DNA from: Nitrospira sp.
GTDB lineage: Bacteria > Nitrospirota > Nitrospiria > Nitrospirales > Nitrospiraceae
DNA: 64,000 bases
Reading direction: 5' to 3'
Assembly (NCBI GenBank): GCA_016873495.1
Contig: VGXC01000006.1
Location: 1-64,000 of the forward strand
The notes under the pieces are model-generated. The model had not been told where the DNA came from. It searched no databases and saw only the letters and a list, made by a program, of their open reading frames with translations. Shown here one piece after another: positions 20,061 through 28,823 of this stretch (the stretch's first letter is position 1; each line of letters begins with the position of its first letter). The position numbers were made by a program, and so were the translations under genes.

Positions 20061-20088
20061 ATTTAACATAGGCCCCCCGGCTTGTCAA
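20061..20088 (-). promoter_or_regulatory. cspA: Candidate promoter for cspA leader transcript
   Basis: Consensus TTGACA at 20088-20083 (minus), 16 nt spacer, TTAAAT at 20066-20061. The start point would be about 20055, some 45 nt before the terminator hairpin. Confidence 0.55.
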
Positions 20089-20166
20089 GCGATTCTTTCT
20101 CGCGCAGACTGGCGGCGGCCCCTCGCCGACACCCGCATCCACTGCCTACGGCTCGTCCTTGAAATG

Positions 20167-20195
20167 TTTACAAGTCCTCGAAAATCCGTTATATT
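20167..20195 (+). promoter_or_regulatory. lptF: Candidate promoter of lptFG
   Basis: TTTACA at 20167-20172, exactly 17 nt, then TATATT at 20190-20195; both hexamers are close to sigma70 consensus. It diverges from the cspA promoter and lies 35 nt before the lptF start codon. Confidence 0.6.
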
Positions 20196-20229
20196 GTGGC
20201 CTCCGACGGGCTACCCCACAGAGGTTGGC

Positions 20230-21315
20230 TTGCCTAAGCTCCTAGATCGGTACATCTTCGCAGAACTGCTCCCCCCCTTCTGGATCAGCCTCCTAGCCCT
20301 CTGCTTTGTGATGCTGACAAAGGAATTGCTTCGCCTCGTCGAACTCCTGGTCTCGAAAGGCGTCGGGTTTTCGGCCGTCTTCAAGGTCTTTCTCCATCTC
20401 CTGCCCTCGTTCCTGGTTCTGACTCTCCCCATCGCGGGCATCATCGCCTCGATCACCGCCTTCAGCCGGTTGTCCTATGACAAGGAGCTGGTCGCGATGC
20501 GCGCGGCGGGCCTGAGTCTGGTTCGCCTCTCCGTGCCGGTCTTGTTTTTTTCCTGCCTCGTGTTCGTCTTGACGCTCGTGCTGTCGCAATGGGGACAGCC
20601 CTGGACCAGCGTATCGCTCAAAAAGCTGGCCTTGAACCTGCTGCGCGATCAACTCACGCTGGCCCTGGACAAGGGCGTGTTCAATGAACCGGTGCCCAAC
20701 ATGGTGATGTACGTGTCCGACAGCCAGGGCGGCGCACACGATCGGAGCATTTTCATCTCCGACGAACGCACCCCAGCCGAAGCCAAGATCATCGTCGCGA
20801 GCGACTATGCCCTCCTGAACGAGACCGGCGCCAATCAAGTGGGCATCCGGCTGCTCAACGGAACCATTCACAGCCGTCCCCACGATTTGGAGCAATACCA
20901 CCAAGTGTCGTTTTCCTCCTACGACTTGCGGGTCAGCCTAGACCAGAGTCTCTACGCCTCGTCGGAGGAACGGCCCTCCCGCGAGGCGGTGCTGCAAAAA
21001 CTCAACGACACCAAATGGACCGACACCGGCGCCTTGCGCCGCCTGATGGAATACTACAAGGACCTGGCCTTTCCCGCCGCCTCCCTCATCTTCGGGATGT
21101 TGGGCGTGCCCGTGGGCATCGTGTCCAAACGGTCCGGACGCGTGGGTGGATTTGCGGTCGGCGTCATGATCGTCATCGTCTACTATGTCCTGAACGTGCT
21201 CTGCGAATTCTTCGTGACGACCCTGATTCTGCCCCCCTTTGCGGGGGCCTGGGTGCCCAACGGGGTGTTCCTGGCCCTCGGGCTTATGCTCTTCCATCGC
21301 GTCAATCAACGATAA
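20230..21315 (+). CDS. lptF: LPS export ABC permease LptF
   Basis: A YjgP/YjgQ-family permease of about 361 residues. It has three N-terminal and three C-terminal membrane helices around a periplasmic beta-jellyroll part. LptF with LptG and LptB extracts LPS from the inner membrane and passes it to LptC/A. The TTG start at 20230 follows AGAGG and gives the usual opening (PKLLDRYIFAELL); upstream in-frame sequence is not LptF-like. lptG follows after 17 nt. Confidence 0.92.
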   Translation: MPKLLDRYIFAELLPPFWISLLALCFVMLTKELLRLVELLVSKGVGFSAVFKVFLHLLPSFLVLTLPIAGIIASITAFSRLSYDKELVAMRAAGLSLVRLSVPVLFFSCLVFVLTLVLSQWGQPWTSVSLKKLALNLLRDQLTLALDKGVFNEPVPNMVMYVSDSQGGAHDRSIFISDERTPAEAKIIVASDYALLNETGANQVGIRLLNGTIHSRPHDLEQYHQVSFSSYDLRVSLDQSLYASSEERPSREAVLQKLNDTKWTDTGALRRLMEYYKDLAFPAASLIFGMLGVPVGIVSKRSGRVGGFAVGVMIVIVYYVLNVLCEFFVTTLILPPFAGAWVPNGVFLALGLMLFHRVNQR

Positions 21316-21332
21316 CCGGCGCCGGCACGGCA

Positions 21333-22424
21333 ATGACGATTCTCTTTCGCTACATGGTCTCCGAGTACAGCAAAGTCTTCGTCATGTGTTTCGCCGGCCT
21401 GATGACCGTCTACCTCGTGGTGGACTTTTTCGAGAAGGTCCGCAAGTTCATCCGGTATGACGCGGAACTGTTGGCCATCCTCTGGTATTTTCTTTGCCGC
21501 ACCCCGGGGATTGCTTTTCAAATCGCGCCGCTCGGCGTCCTTATGGCCACCCTCTTGACGCTGGGCGTGCTGTCGCGCAGCCACGAAATCACCGCGATGC
21601 GCAGTTGCGGCATCAGCCTGTACCGCATCGCCGCCCCCTTCATCGCCGTCGCCTTCCTCCTCTCGCTGACGCTGCTCAGCCTCAGCGCCCTGATCATGCC
21701 GTTCGCGACCTCCAAGGCCGAGTACATCAAGACGGCCTTGATCGAGAAACGCAGCGGCCTCGCCACCTTCAAGGCCGACCGGCCCTGGATCCAGGCGGGC
21801 AATCGGACGCTCCTCAACATCGAGATGGTGGAACCGGACGGCAACATGCTGCGGGGCGTCCACCTCTACCTCCTGGCGCCGGACTTTCGACTGACCGACA
21901 TGATCGAAGCGAAAACCATCCGCTACGGAGAGCAAGGCTGGGTCCTGACCGACGGCGTGCACCGGGCCCTCTCACCGGACGGACGGTTCACCGTCGAGCG
22001 GTTTCGCACCAGACCGATCGAGATGTCCCAGACTCCGGAGGATTTCAGCACCTGGGCGAAAGTGGAATCGGACGAAATGACCCTGACGGCGCTCAGCGCC
22101 TATGTCGAACGGCTGCGCCGGGACGGGTACAGCTTCTCGCGGATGCTGACCGATTACCATGGACGCGTGGCTTTTCCTTTCGTTTGCCTGATCATGGCCA
22201 TCGTGGGAATCGCCTTGAGCCTCAGGCGGAGCGGCGTGCGCGGCAGCGGGATGGCCGTGGGGATCGGCCAGGCACTCGCCATCGGGTTTCTGTATTGGAC
22301 CACGCACTCGGTCTCGATCGCCTTGGGGCGCAGCGGGGCCATGGCCCCGCTGTTGGCCGGGTGGATGGCCAACTTGTTGTTTCTTTCCTTCGGCGGGTAT
22401 CTGCTGCTGAAAGTCCGGCAGTAA
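21333..22424 (+). CDS. lptG: LPS export ABC permease LptG
   Basis: A 363-residue partner of LptF with the same layout: N-terminal helices (FRYMVSEYSKVF), conserved EITAMRSCGISLYRI coupling segment, a periplasmic domain, and C-terminal helices. The ATPase LptB is not in this window. Its gene directly follows lptF and precedes fabF by about 105 nt, so it is probably part of the same envelope operon. Confidence 0.92.
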   Translation: MTILFRYMVSEYSKVFVMCFAGLMTVYLVVDFFEKVRKFIRYDAELLAILWYFLCRTPGIAFQIAPLGVLMATLLTLGVLSRSHEITAMRSCGISLYRIAAPFIAVAFLLSLTLLSLSALIMPFATSKAEYIKTALIEKRSGLATFKADRPWIQAGNRTLLNIEMVEPDGNMLRGVHLYLLAPDFRLTDMIEAKTIRYGEQGWVLTDGVHRALSPDGRFTVERFRTRPIEMSQTPEDFSTWAKVESDEMTLTALSAYVERLRRDGYSFSRMLTDYHGRVAFPFVCLIMAIVGIALSLRRSGVRGSGMAVGIGQALAIGFLYWTTHSVSIALGRSGAMAPLLAGWMANLLFLSFGGYLLLKVRQ

Positions 22425-22529
22425 CGGCCCGGCGGCCTGCCGGCAACCGAACGGCTGGTTGACTGTGCCTAGGCCATAGAGTAAAAGAGCCGCTGTGAGC
22501 ATTTGCACGACATGCGGCGTAGGACGCCG

Positions 22530-23783
22530 ATGAAAACCAGGGTCGTCGTGACCGGGCTGGGCGTCGTATCTCCGATCGGCATCGGGGTCCCCATCTTTTG
22601 GAAAGCGGCGTTGGAAGGGCGCTCGGGCATCACCGCGATCCCGCCGTTCGGCGACTTGCCGTTGGAAGCCTATCGCTGCCGGGTGGCCGGCCAGGTAACG
22701 GGCTTCGAGTCGGTGCGGTTTCCTGAGTCCGTCAACCCGGACCGCGTCGACCGGTACGCCCAGTTTGCGCTCGTGGCGACGCAGGAAGCCCTGGCCGACT
22801 CGGGCCTCCGCATGGACCGGGAGCCGCCGCACCGGGTGGGGGTCATCGTGGGCGCCGGCATGGGCGGCATGGTCATGGGAGAGCGCGAGATCACCCAGTT
22901 GTACCAGAGCCTGAAGCCCAACCGGGTGCACCCCAACTTCATTCCGACGATCACCTTGAACTCGGCCTCCGGCATCGTGGCCATGGCGTGCGGAGCCAAA
23001 GGCCCCAACCTGACCATCTCGACCGCCTGCTCCTCCAGCGCCCATGCGCTCGGCCAGGCCCTGACCTGCATCCGGTCAGGCCAGGCCGATGTGGTCATTA
23101 CGGCCGGCGCCGACGCCAGCATCACCCCGCTGGTCTTCGCCGGATTTTGCTCGCTGCGCGTCCTCTCCACCGGCTTCAACGAGGAGCCGGAACGGGCCTC
23201 GCGGCCCTTCGACCTGGCTCGCGACGGCTTCGTCATGGGCGAAGGGGCGGGAGCCCTCATTCTGGAGAGCTTGGCCCATGCCAAGAAACGCAAGGCCAGG
23301 ATCTATGCGGAAGTGGCCGGGTACGCCGCCACCAGCGAGGCCTACCACATGGTCATTCCGCGCGAGGACGGGACGGACGTCGCCGCAACCATGAAATTGG
23401 CGTTGGACGACGCCGACGTGACTCCGGCGCAGGTGGACTATATCAACGCTCATGCCACCTCGACCCCGATCGGGGACGCAGTCGAGGCCAAAGCCATTCG
23501 GCGATTGTTTAAGACGCGTGCGGATCGAATTCTAATCAACGCCTCCAAGTCCTTGATCGGGCATACCCTCGGCGCCGCCGGCGCCATGGGCGCCATTGCC
23601 TCTTCCTTGGCGTTGGAAACGGGTCAGGTGCATCCGACCGCGAATTACGAAAACTCGGACCCTGCCTGCGCCCTGGCTGGAATCTCGCGGGACACGCAAG
23701 AGCGGCCGCTCAAGGTGGCCCTGCTCAATGCATTCGGATTCGGCAGCAACAACGCTGCGCTGGTCTTGAAACGCTTCGCCTGA
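22530..23783 (+). CDS. fabF: Beta-ketoacyl-ACP synthase II (FabF)
   Basis: A 417-residue KAS I/II condensing enzyme. The Cys-His-His triad is Cys167 (TACSSSAH), His308 (NAHATSTP) and His345 (KSLIGHTLGA). FabF extends acyl-ACP with malonyl-ACP. The ATG at 22530 follows AGGACGCCG; the one at 22503 has no ribosome site. An ACP gene follows by 50 nt and lpxD after that, so it may serve a dedicated pathway such as the 3-hydroxyacyl chain of lipid A rather than bulk synthesis. Confidence 0.93.
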   Translation: MKTRVVVTGLGVVSPIGIGVPIFWKAALEGRSGITAIPPFGDLPLEAYRCRVAGQVTGFESVRFPESVNPDRVDRYAQFALVATQEALADSGLRMDREPPHRVGVIVGAGMGGMVMGEREITQLYQSLKPNRVHPNFIPTITLNSASGIVAMACGAKGPNLTISTACSSSAHALGQALTCIRSGQADVVITAGADASITPLVFAGFCSLRVLSTGFNEEPERASRPFDLARDGFVMGEGAGALILESLAHAKKRKARIYAEVAGYAATSEAYHMVIPREDGTDVAATMKLALDDADVTPAQVDYINAHATSTPIGDAVEAKAIRRLFKTRADRILINASKSLIGHTLGAAGAMGAIASSLALETGQVHPTANYENSDPACALAGISRDTQERPLKVALLNAFGFGSNNAALVLKRFA

Positions 23784-23833
23784 GCGGCACGAGCCGGACC
23801 CTCGGGCTTCACTCTTTCGCCAAAGGGTTCAGC

Positions 23834-24154
23834 ATGGGAGCCTCTTCCGCGATTGCGCCCCGCATTCACCAGGCACTGGCCGACTATTTGAAGCGGGACG
23901 TACAGACGATCACACCCGACCAGGCCTTGCGCGAGGACCTGGGGCTGGACTCCATGGCCACCATCGAACTCCTGTTTCGGATCGAAGAAGCGTTCGACCT
24001 GCAGATTCCGGACGGAGACCTGCAGAAACTCGTGACGGTCGCCAATGTCACCGCCTATGTCGAAGGCAGACTCGCGCCTGCGTCTCCCGCCACGCCCCGC
24101 AAGCCATCCCCCAAACAAGCGGCCGCTAAGCCGGCAAAAAGGAAAAAAAACTGA
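23834..24154 (+). CDS. acpP: Acyl carrier protein with basic C-terminal tail
   Basis: A 106-residue ACP. The phosphopantetheine site is Ser40 in the DSM motif (LGLDSM), and the four-helix pattern extends to about residue 80. Unlike the usual 75-80-residue ACP, it has a tail of about 25 residues rich in Pro, Ala and Lys ending KRKKN. It lies between fabF and lpxD, whose substrate is 3-hydroxyacyl-ACP. The household ACP gene is usually next to fabG or fabF elsewhere, so this may be a second, lipid A-associated copy. Confidence 0.87.
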   Translation: MGASSAIAPRIHQALADYLKRDVQTITPDQALREDLGLDSMATIELLFRIEEAFDLQIPDGDLQKLVTVANVTAYVEGRLAPASPATPRKPSPKQAAAKPAKRKKN

Positions 24155-24172
24155 CCGGAAAGGATGCGTTCC

Positions 24173-25252
24173 ATGGCGATCTCCCCCCTACAGCGGCTTC
24201 GTTTGGATGCGATCAGCGAAGCGGTCGGCGGCCGGCTGACCGGCCAGCCGGATCTGCTCATCACCGGTGCCTCCAGCTTGGAGCAAGCAGGCCCGGGCGA
24301 GCTGACCTACGTGGAGGGAGACAAGCATCTCAAGGCTGCGCTGGCCTCGCGGGCTGCTGCCTTCGTCGTGGTCCGCCATCTTCCGGAGCTGGCCCGTCCC
24401 CAGATCGTCGTCCCCAATCCGAAATACGCCTTTACCCACATCCTCCAGCGGTTTTTTGTCGCCCCCTACCACCCCCGCGGCATCGCCGAACAGGTGTGCC
24501 GAGGCCAGGACGTCCAGATCGGCTCCGACGCATCGATCTGGCCCTTTGTGACGTTGGGCCACCGAGCGAAGATTGGAGCCCGAGTCACCCTCTACCCGGG
24601 CGTGTTCGTGGGAGACGATTCGGTCGTGGGGGACGACTCAATCCTCTATCCCAACGTGACCGTGCGGGAAGGCTGCGTCATCGGAAAGCGGGTCATCGTT
24701 CACAGCGGCACGGTGATCGGTAGCGATGGGTTCGGGTACGTGCTGCACGAAGGCCGCCACTGCAAAATCCCCCAACTCGGCGGCGTCACGATCGAAGACG
24801 ACGTGGAGCTGGGCGCCAACGTGACGGTGGATCGGGCCACCTTCGGCCAAACAATGGTCAAACGCGGCGCCAAAGTGGACAATCTCGTGCAAATCGCCCA
24901 TAACGTCACGATCGGAGAGGACACAATCCTGGTCGCGCAGGTCGGCATCGCCGGCAGCACGACCCTGGGGCATCACGTGATCGTCGGAGGACAGGCGGGG
25001 CTGGCAGACCACATCGACATCGGAGATCAGGTGCTTATCGCCGCCCGCTCGGGGGTCAACCGCAGCCTCACCTCGAACCAGATCGTCTCCGGCGCTCCCG
25101 TCATGCCACACGAAACGGCGATCAAGGCCCAGGCGGTCATTCCACGTCTGCCGGAACTTCGTCAGCAGGTGCGAAACCTGGAGCAGCGGGTCCGGTCGCT
25201 AGAAGCGCAAGGGCCCACAAAGCCCAAGGCAAAAGGCAGCCGCGGCAAGTAA
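24173..25252 (+). CDS. lpxD: UDP-3-O-acylglucosamine N-acyltransferase LpxD
   Basis: A protein of about 359 residues that adds the second (N-linked) acyl chain in lipid A synthesis. An N-terminal uridine-binding domain (about 1-105) is followed by a left-handed parallel beta-helix of hexapeptide repeats (IGSDASIWPFVTLG, IGARVTLYPGV and later) and a C-terminal helix. The catalytic His lies in the HNVTIGED region. The ATG at 24173 has AAAGGA at 8 nt; the ATG at 24164 is too close to it. It is the last gene of the plus-strand cluster. Confidence 0.93.
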   Translation: MAISPLQRLRLDAISEAVGGRLTGQPDLLITGASSLEQAGPGELTYVEGDKHLKAALASRAAAFVVVRHLPELARPQIVVPNPKYAFTHILQRFFVAPYHPRGIAEQVCRGQDVQIGSDASIWPFVTLGHRAKIGARVTLYPGVFVGDDSVVGDDSILYPNVTVREGCVIGKRVIVHSGTVIGSDGFGYVLHEGRHCKIPQLGGVTIEDDVELGANVTVDRATFGQTMVKRGAKVDNLVQIAHNVTIGEDTILVAQVGIAGSTTLGHHVIVGGQAGLADHIDIGDQVLIAARSGVNRSLTSNQIVSGAPVMPHETAIKAQAVIPRLPELRQQVRNLEQRVRSLEAQGPTKPKAKGSRGK

Positions 25253-25286
25253 CCGCTATTGCCTTCTTACTTTTTCCAATCCCTAT

Positions 25287-25823
25287 TTACTTCTGACTTT
25301 CCCCCTGAGGGATCACTCCCTGCCAACCGTACATCTTCGCCCAAAAGAACCCGGCCCAGGGCAGCAGCAACGCCGCCATATAGTAGACATGGCCGAAGAT
25401 TGAGCTGACCGCAGCGGTGCCGACCAGCACTCCCACCCCGCCCAAGTACAGCCAGGGAACATAGCGCTGCCCAGGGTGTTCCGGAGGCTGTACGGCTGAC
25501 TCTTTCTTGGGTCGCTTGGGGCCGGTCTTCGAAAATGTCTTCAGTCGGCCGGCAAAATACCCAGGATGTTCCCGGAGCAGGTAGCGGTGATATCTCGTCT
25601 GCCCCCATCCGACCAATCCGCCCAGCAGCAGCAAACCGGTGCTCTCAAGAAAAGTCTGCCAGCCGTAGGTCTCCACCATGAACTGATAGATGAGCGAGGC
25701 ACTCCCGGCCAGCAGCATGATGAAGCCGAGAAGCACCGACGGAAAAAGAATATGCGTCTTGACGTACTGCTTCGCCAGCTCAGTTTCGTTCCCTACACGT
25801 CTGGATGAAATAAGTTTTGGCAT
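25287..25823 (-). CDS. Small membrane protein of unknown family
   Basis: A 178-residue protein with four predicted membrane helices arranged as two pairs (about 28-50, 60-80, then 127-145 and 148-165). A charged loop of about 45 residues with GPKRPKKE separates the pairs. I do not recognise the family. It converges with lpxD and is 34 nt from its stop. The start ATG at 25823 has no strong ribosome site. Confidence 0.6.
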   Translation of the reverse strand: MPKLISSRRVGNETELAKQYVKTHILFPSVLLGFIMLLAGSASLIYQFMVETYGWQTFLESTGLLLLGGLVGWGQTRYHRYLLREHPGYFAGRLKTFSKTGPKRPKKESAVQPPEHPGQRYVPWLYLGGVGVLVGTAAVSSIFGHVYYMAALLLPWAGFFWAKMYGWQGVIPQGESQK

Positions 25824-26444
25824 GATCCTGGCTTGAGCGCGCCCGTTCAGATCATTGTGATATATACCGAAGGGTGATTGTAGGATGTCTTTGCCTTCGG
25901 CCCTTCACCGATGCCGTGCCGTGAGAGCCGACTCGTTTCGGCAAGCTGGCCGCGGGCATGACAGGGTCTTGCTTAGTAGTTCCGCGTCAGACCGGTCGTT
26001 CCAATCTTACCCTTTGCAAGATCTCCTGCCCATAGGGCCTCGCACTGTCGGCGACGTAAAAGACTGCACTCCATCCGCCCTTCGGAGACCTCAGAGAAAA
26101 ATTTTCGCGCCACGATTGAGGGCCGGGCACCTGCGGCCATGCCAATCTTGTTTTCCTGTCCACAAAAATTGTGGACGACATGGGGATAATCTTGTGAATT
26201 AAGTGACCGCCTCTCAGGTACTATGCTGGGTCAGCGTTCTGCACAATTTTTAGGCTGTCATTATTTTATTAAATCATATGGTTATGACACTTGATGGCCG
26301 CTCTATTGGACCCCCAAGATACAGGGGTCTAGCCTAGGATTTTGGTGATACCTGAAGAGGGTCTGACAGCCTGTGGGTGAATCGCCCGGCACGACGATTG
26401 ATGAATCCTAACAAATGACGCCAAATCGGGACACATGAGACGGC
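25824..26444. other. Gene-free 620-bp interval
   Basis: No supported gene. It holds an inverted repeat GTCCACAA-AAA-TTGTGGAC at 26158-26176, several near matches to the DnaA box (best TGGGGATAA at 26181-26189 and TTCTGCACA at 26237-26245), an AT-rich stretch at about 26244-26290, and a GACCCC/GGGGTC hairpin at 26309-26329 without a T-run. Confidence 0.5.
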
Positions 26445-27762
26445 TCAGCCATTTGACGTGGCACCGCCTGGGCTGCGTCCGGAGACATCCGAGCCGACTA
26501 TTCCGGCCAGACGCTTCTCGATCTCCTCCAACCGTAATTGCATGGCTGCGACGGCTTCTCCGGTTTCCACCACTCGTTTCAGTAAGCCGGCCGCCTGTTC
26601 CTGCTCTTGCGCCAACAACGCGCGAAACTCGGCCACTTTCTGCTCGGCCTCCACCCCGCTCGACTGGGGAACGGTAGGAGCAGGAACGGAGGCTGCACTT
26701 TGCAAACGTTGGAGCAAATAGGAGGACCGGGTTTGCTCTTGCGCCAGCAGCTCCTCCAGCTGGGCGACCCGTGATGGATCGTCTCCGGTCGTCGACACCG
26801 GCTGGGCGCGACCGGGCTCCTGTCTCTGTCGGTCCGCCAACCCGGCTTCGAGCGCCTGAACGCGCTGCTGCAACGCCTCTGCTAGGGACGCCTGTTGAGC
26901 CAACCCGGCAGACTTGGCCCGTTCTTCCTCGAGCAGGCGAGTCAGCTCCGCAGCCTGGATCACGCTCTGGCCGAAGGCCTCCGCCTGCTGCGTCAACTGG
27001 GCCGAACGGGAGACTTCCCGGGCGAGCGCTTGCTCCAATTCGACTAGCCGCTGTTCCGCCTGAGTCAATCTGAATGCCTGTTCGGTTAGCCGGGCAGATT
27101 GTCCTTGCTCGGCTCCCAGCAACGCCTCCAATTCCTGAATTCGCGCTGCGGCCAGGCTTGCAAGCTTGGCCTGTTCTTCAAGCTGCCCGGCACGGATTCG
27201 CTCCGCCTCGAGACCGGCTTGCAACTCCTTGATCCGACCCTCGCCTTGCGTCACTTGTTCCGTCAGGAGCGCCACTTGCACCGGCTGGCTCTGCCCGCTG
27301 GTCAATAAGCTCTCCAGATCGCGAATCCTCGCTTCGGCGTCGAGCAGTTTCTGTGCCTGTTCGGCTGCACCGGCGGCCCGAACCTGCTCTTCTGCCAATC
27401 GCGTTTCCAACTCCACGATCCGGCTACCCGCCTGGTCCGACAGCTCCGCCTGTTGGGTCACCTGCAAGGACTTGGCCTGTTCTTCGGCAAGCGCGGCTTC
27501 CAGCGCCGCGAAGCGCCGTTGAGTCTCCTCAATACCCAACACCTGCTGGGCCAACGCGGCCGACCGGCCCTGCTCTTCCGCCAACAGTCCTTCCAGTTCC
27601 TTAATTCTGGCAGACGACTGCCGGAACGATTGCAGCTGTTCCTCCGTGATCTTGTAGACCTTGGGAACAGCCGGCTGGACGGACAGGGCCGGCGCCTCTC
27701 AAATAGCCCTCGATCAGCTGCAGCTCGGCGTTGGAATCGTCCACCACGACAATCTTACTCAT
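26445..27762 (-). pseudogene. Coiled-coil protein fused out of frame to a truncated response-regulator start
   Basis: The ATG at 27762 opens with MSKIVVVDDSNAELQLIEGY, the first 20 or so residues of a CheY-like receiver, after a GGGAGG site. At about 27700 the reading frame must shift by +1 to enter a frame coding about 410 residues of coiled coil, which starts EAPALSVQPAVPK. The coil is built of repeats of the form LEALLAEEQxRSAxLxQQA, rich in Ala, Gln, Leu and Glu. The receiver is otherwise missing (no Asp or Lys of the active site beyond DD). A frameshift mutation, recoding or a sequence error are all possible. Confidence 0.6.
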
Positions 27763-27781
27763 TGGAACTAGGCCTCCCTTT

Positions 27782-27818
27782 CACTTCATACCTCATACCT
27801 CGCACTTCATGCCTCGCT
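27782..27818. repeat. 7-nt array upstream of the coiled-coil gene
   Basis: Five units on the pattern CTTCATA / CCTCATA / CCTCGCA / CTTCATG / CCTCGC with a 7-nt step; a single arm. Confidence 0.6.
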
Positions 27819-27902
27819 ATCTGCGGCCCGGCTTGCCGCAACGGTCTTGGCGATCCGTCCGTCTCCTCCTTCCGCAATTCGGCGTCAGCGATCGCCCGGA
27901 CT

Positions 27903-28637
27903 CTAGCGGATCTGGATCGTCAAGCTGATCGCCCCGGCCAACTCCCCTTCTTTGAGCCCTTCTTTTTTCATGCCCGTCTTGTCCCGCTCGCCCTTGGGCT
28001 CCCCATGGCAACTCAAGCATTTCGGGCCCACATACTCAGGCTTCATCATCCGCAGCACCTGCCGGCCATCCTGTACCAGCACCCGGCTAAACTCCCTCCC
28101 CCTGGCGTAGGAAGGCTCGGAAAATTGCCTGAGCACCTCGGCCTCGAACTCGTCCGGCTTGTTACCGGGGTACCGGTATTCCGTGGCCGTGAGCTTCAGC
28201 TTCACGCCGGTCTTCTTCGTGAATTTCTCACCCGCTTTCCGCCCCCAGGAGGCGGGGATAAACCCCTTGAAGGCAACGCCTTGTTTATTAAGAACCGGCT
28301 GGGCCTCCGCCACGACTTCCTTCCCTGACTCCAAAAGCGTGAGCAACAATCCAGTTTGCGGAGAAGGCGTGGCACGACTCAGATCAATTTTTGCCACTTC
28401 TCTATATTTTTCGATGAGTTTGCCCCCAAAATACTCCGGCGTGAATCCCTTGTCCCCCCTGGCCGGATCGTTGAGCAGATCCTGATGTTCGGTGACAACA
28501 GTCCGCCCTGCTTGAATGAGTTCGATTAAAAGTAATGCGGTTTCGGCCTCATTGGCTGCAAACGCCGACCAAGGGAGACACATGAAAACGGCAAACAGGC
28601 CGATCGCCAGGCGGCCTGAGGCAATCGTGACTCGCAT
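27903..28637 (-). CDS. DUF3365 (Tll0287-like) heme-binding protein, exported
   Basis: A protein of about 244 residues with a signal peptide (residues 1-28, ending SAFAANEA). The rest is the Tll0287-like/DUF3365 domain, with one heme c motif CLSCHGEP near the C-terminus and the FKGFIPASWGRKAGEKF and EFSRVL segments typical of the family. Such domains are heme-binding sensors or redox proteins, alone or in histidine kinases. The ATG at 28637 follows GGAGGACATT. Its neighbours do not tell the partner. Confidence 0.82.
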   Translation of the reverse strand: MRVTIASGRLAIGLFAVFMCLPWSAFAANEAETALLLIELIQAGRTVVTEHQDLLNDPARGDKGFTPEYFGGKLIEKYREVAKIDLSRATPSPQTGLLLTLLESGKEVVAEAQPVLNKQGVAFKGFIPASWGRKAGEKFTKKTGVKLKLTATEYRYPGNKPDEFEAEVLRQFSEPSYARGREFSRVLVQDGRQVLRMMKPEYVGPKCLSCHGEPKGERDKTGMKKEGLKEGELAGAISLTIQIR

Positions 28638-28823
28638 AATGTCCTCCTCAATTGTGCGGCCCAGGGTACGGAGCACGCGAGATATAGGCGCTTCAGCCGT
28701 TTCGTCGAAGCATTCTTTCGATTTCACAAATCTCTGCCGCCGTTCAAGCAGACCTAAAAATAAGGCCTCATGCTACAAGGATTTACCTTTCCCTGCAAGC
28801 GGGAATGCGCTTTTAATCGCAGC

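Noticed and set aside
26309-26329. GACCCC/GGGGTC hairpin as terminator
   Set aside because: No T-run on either strand and no gene ending there.
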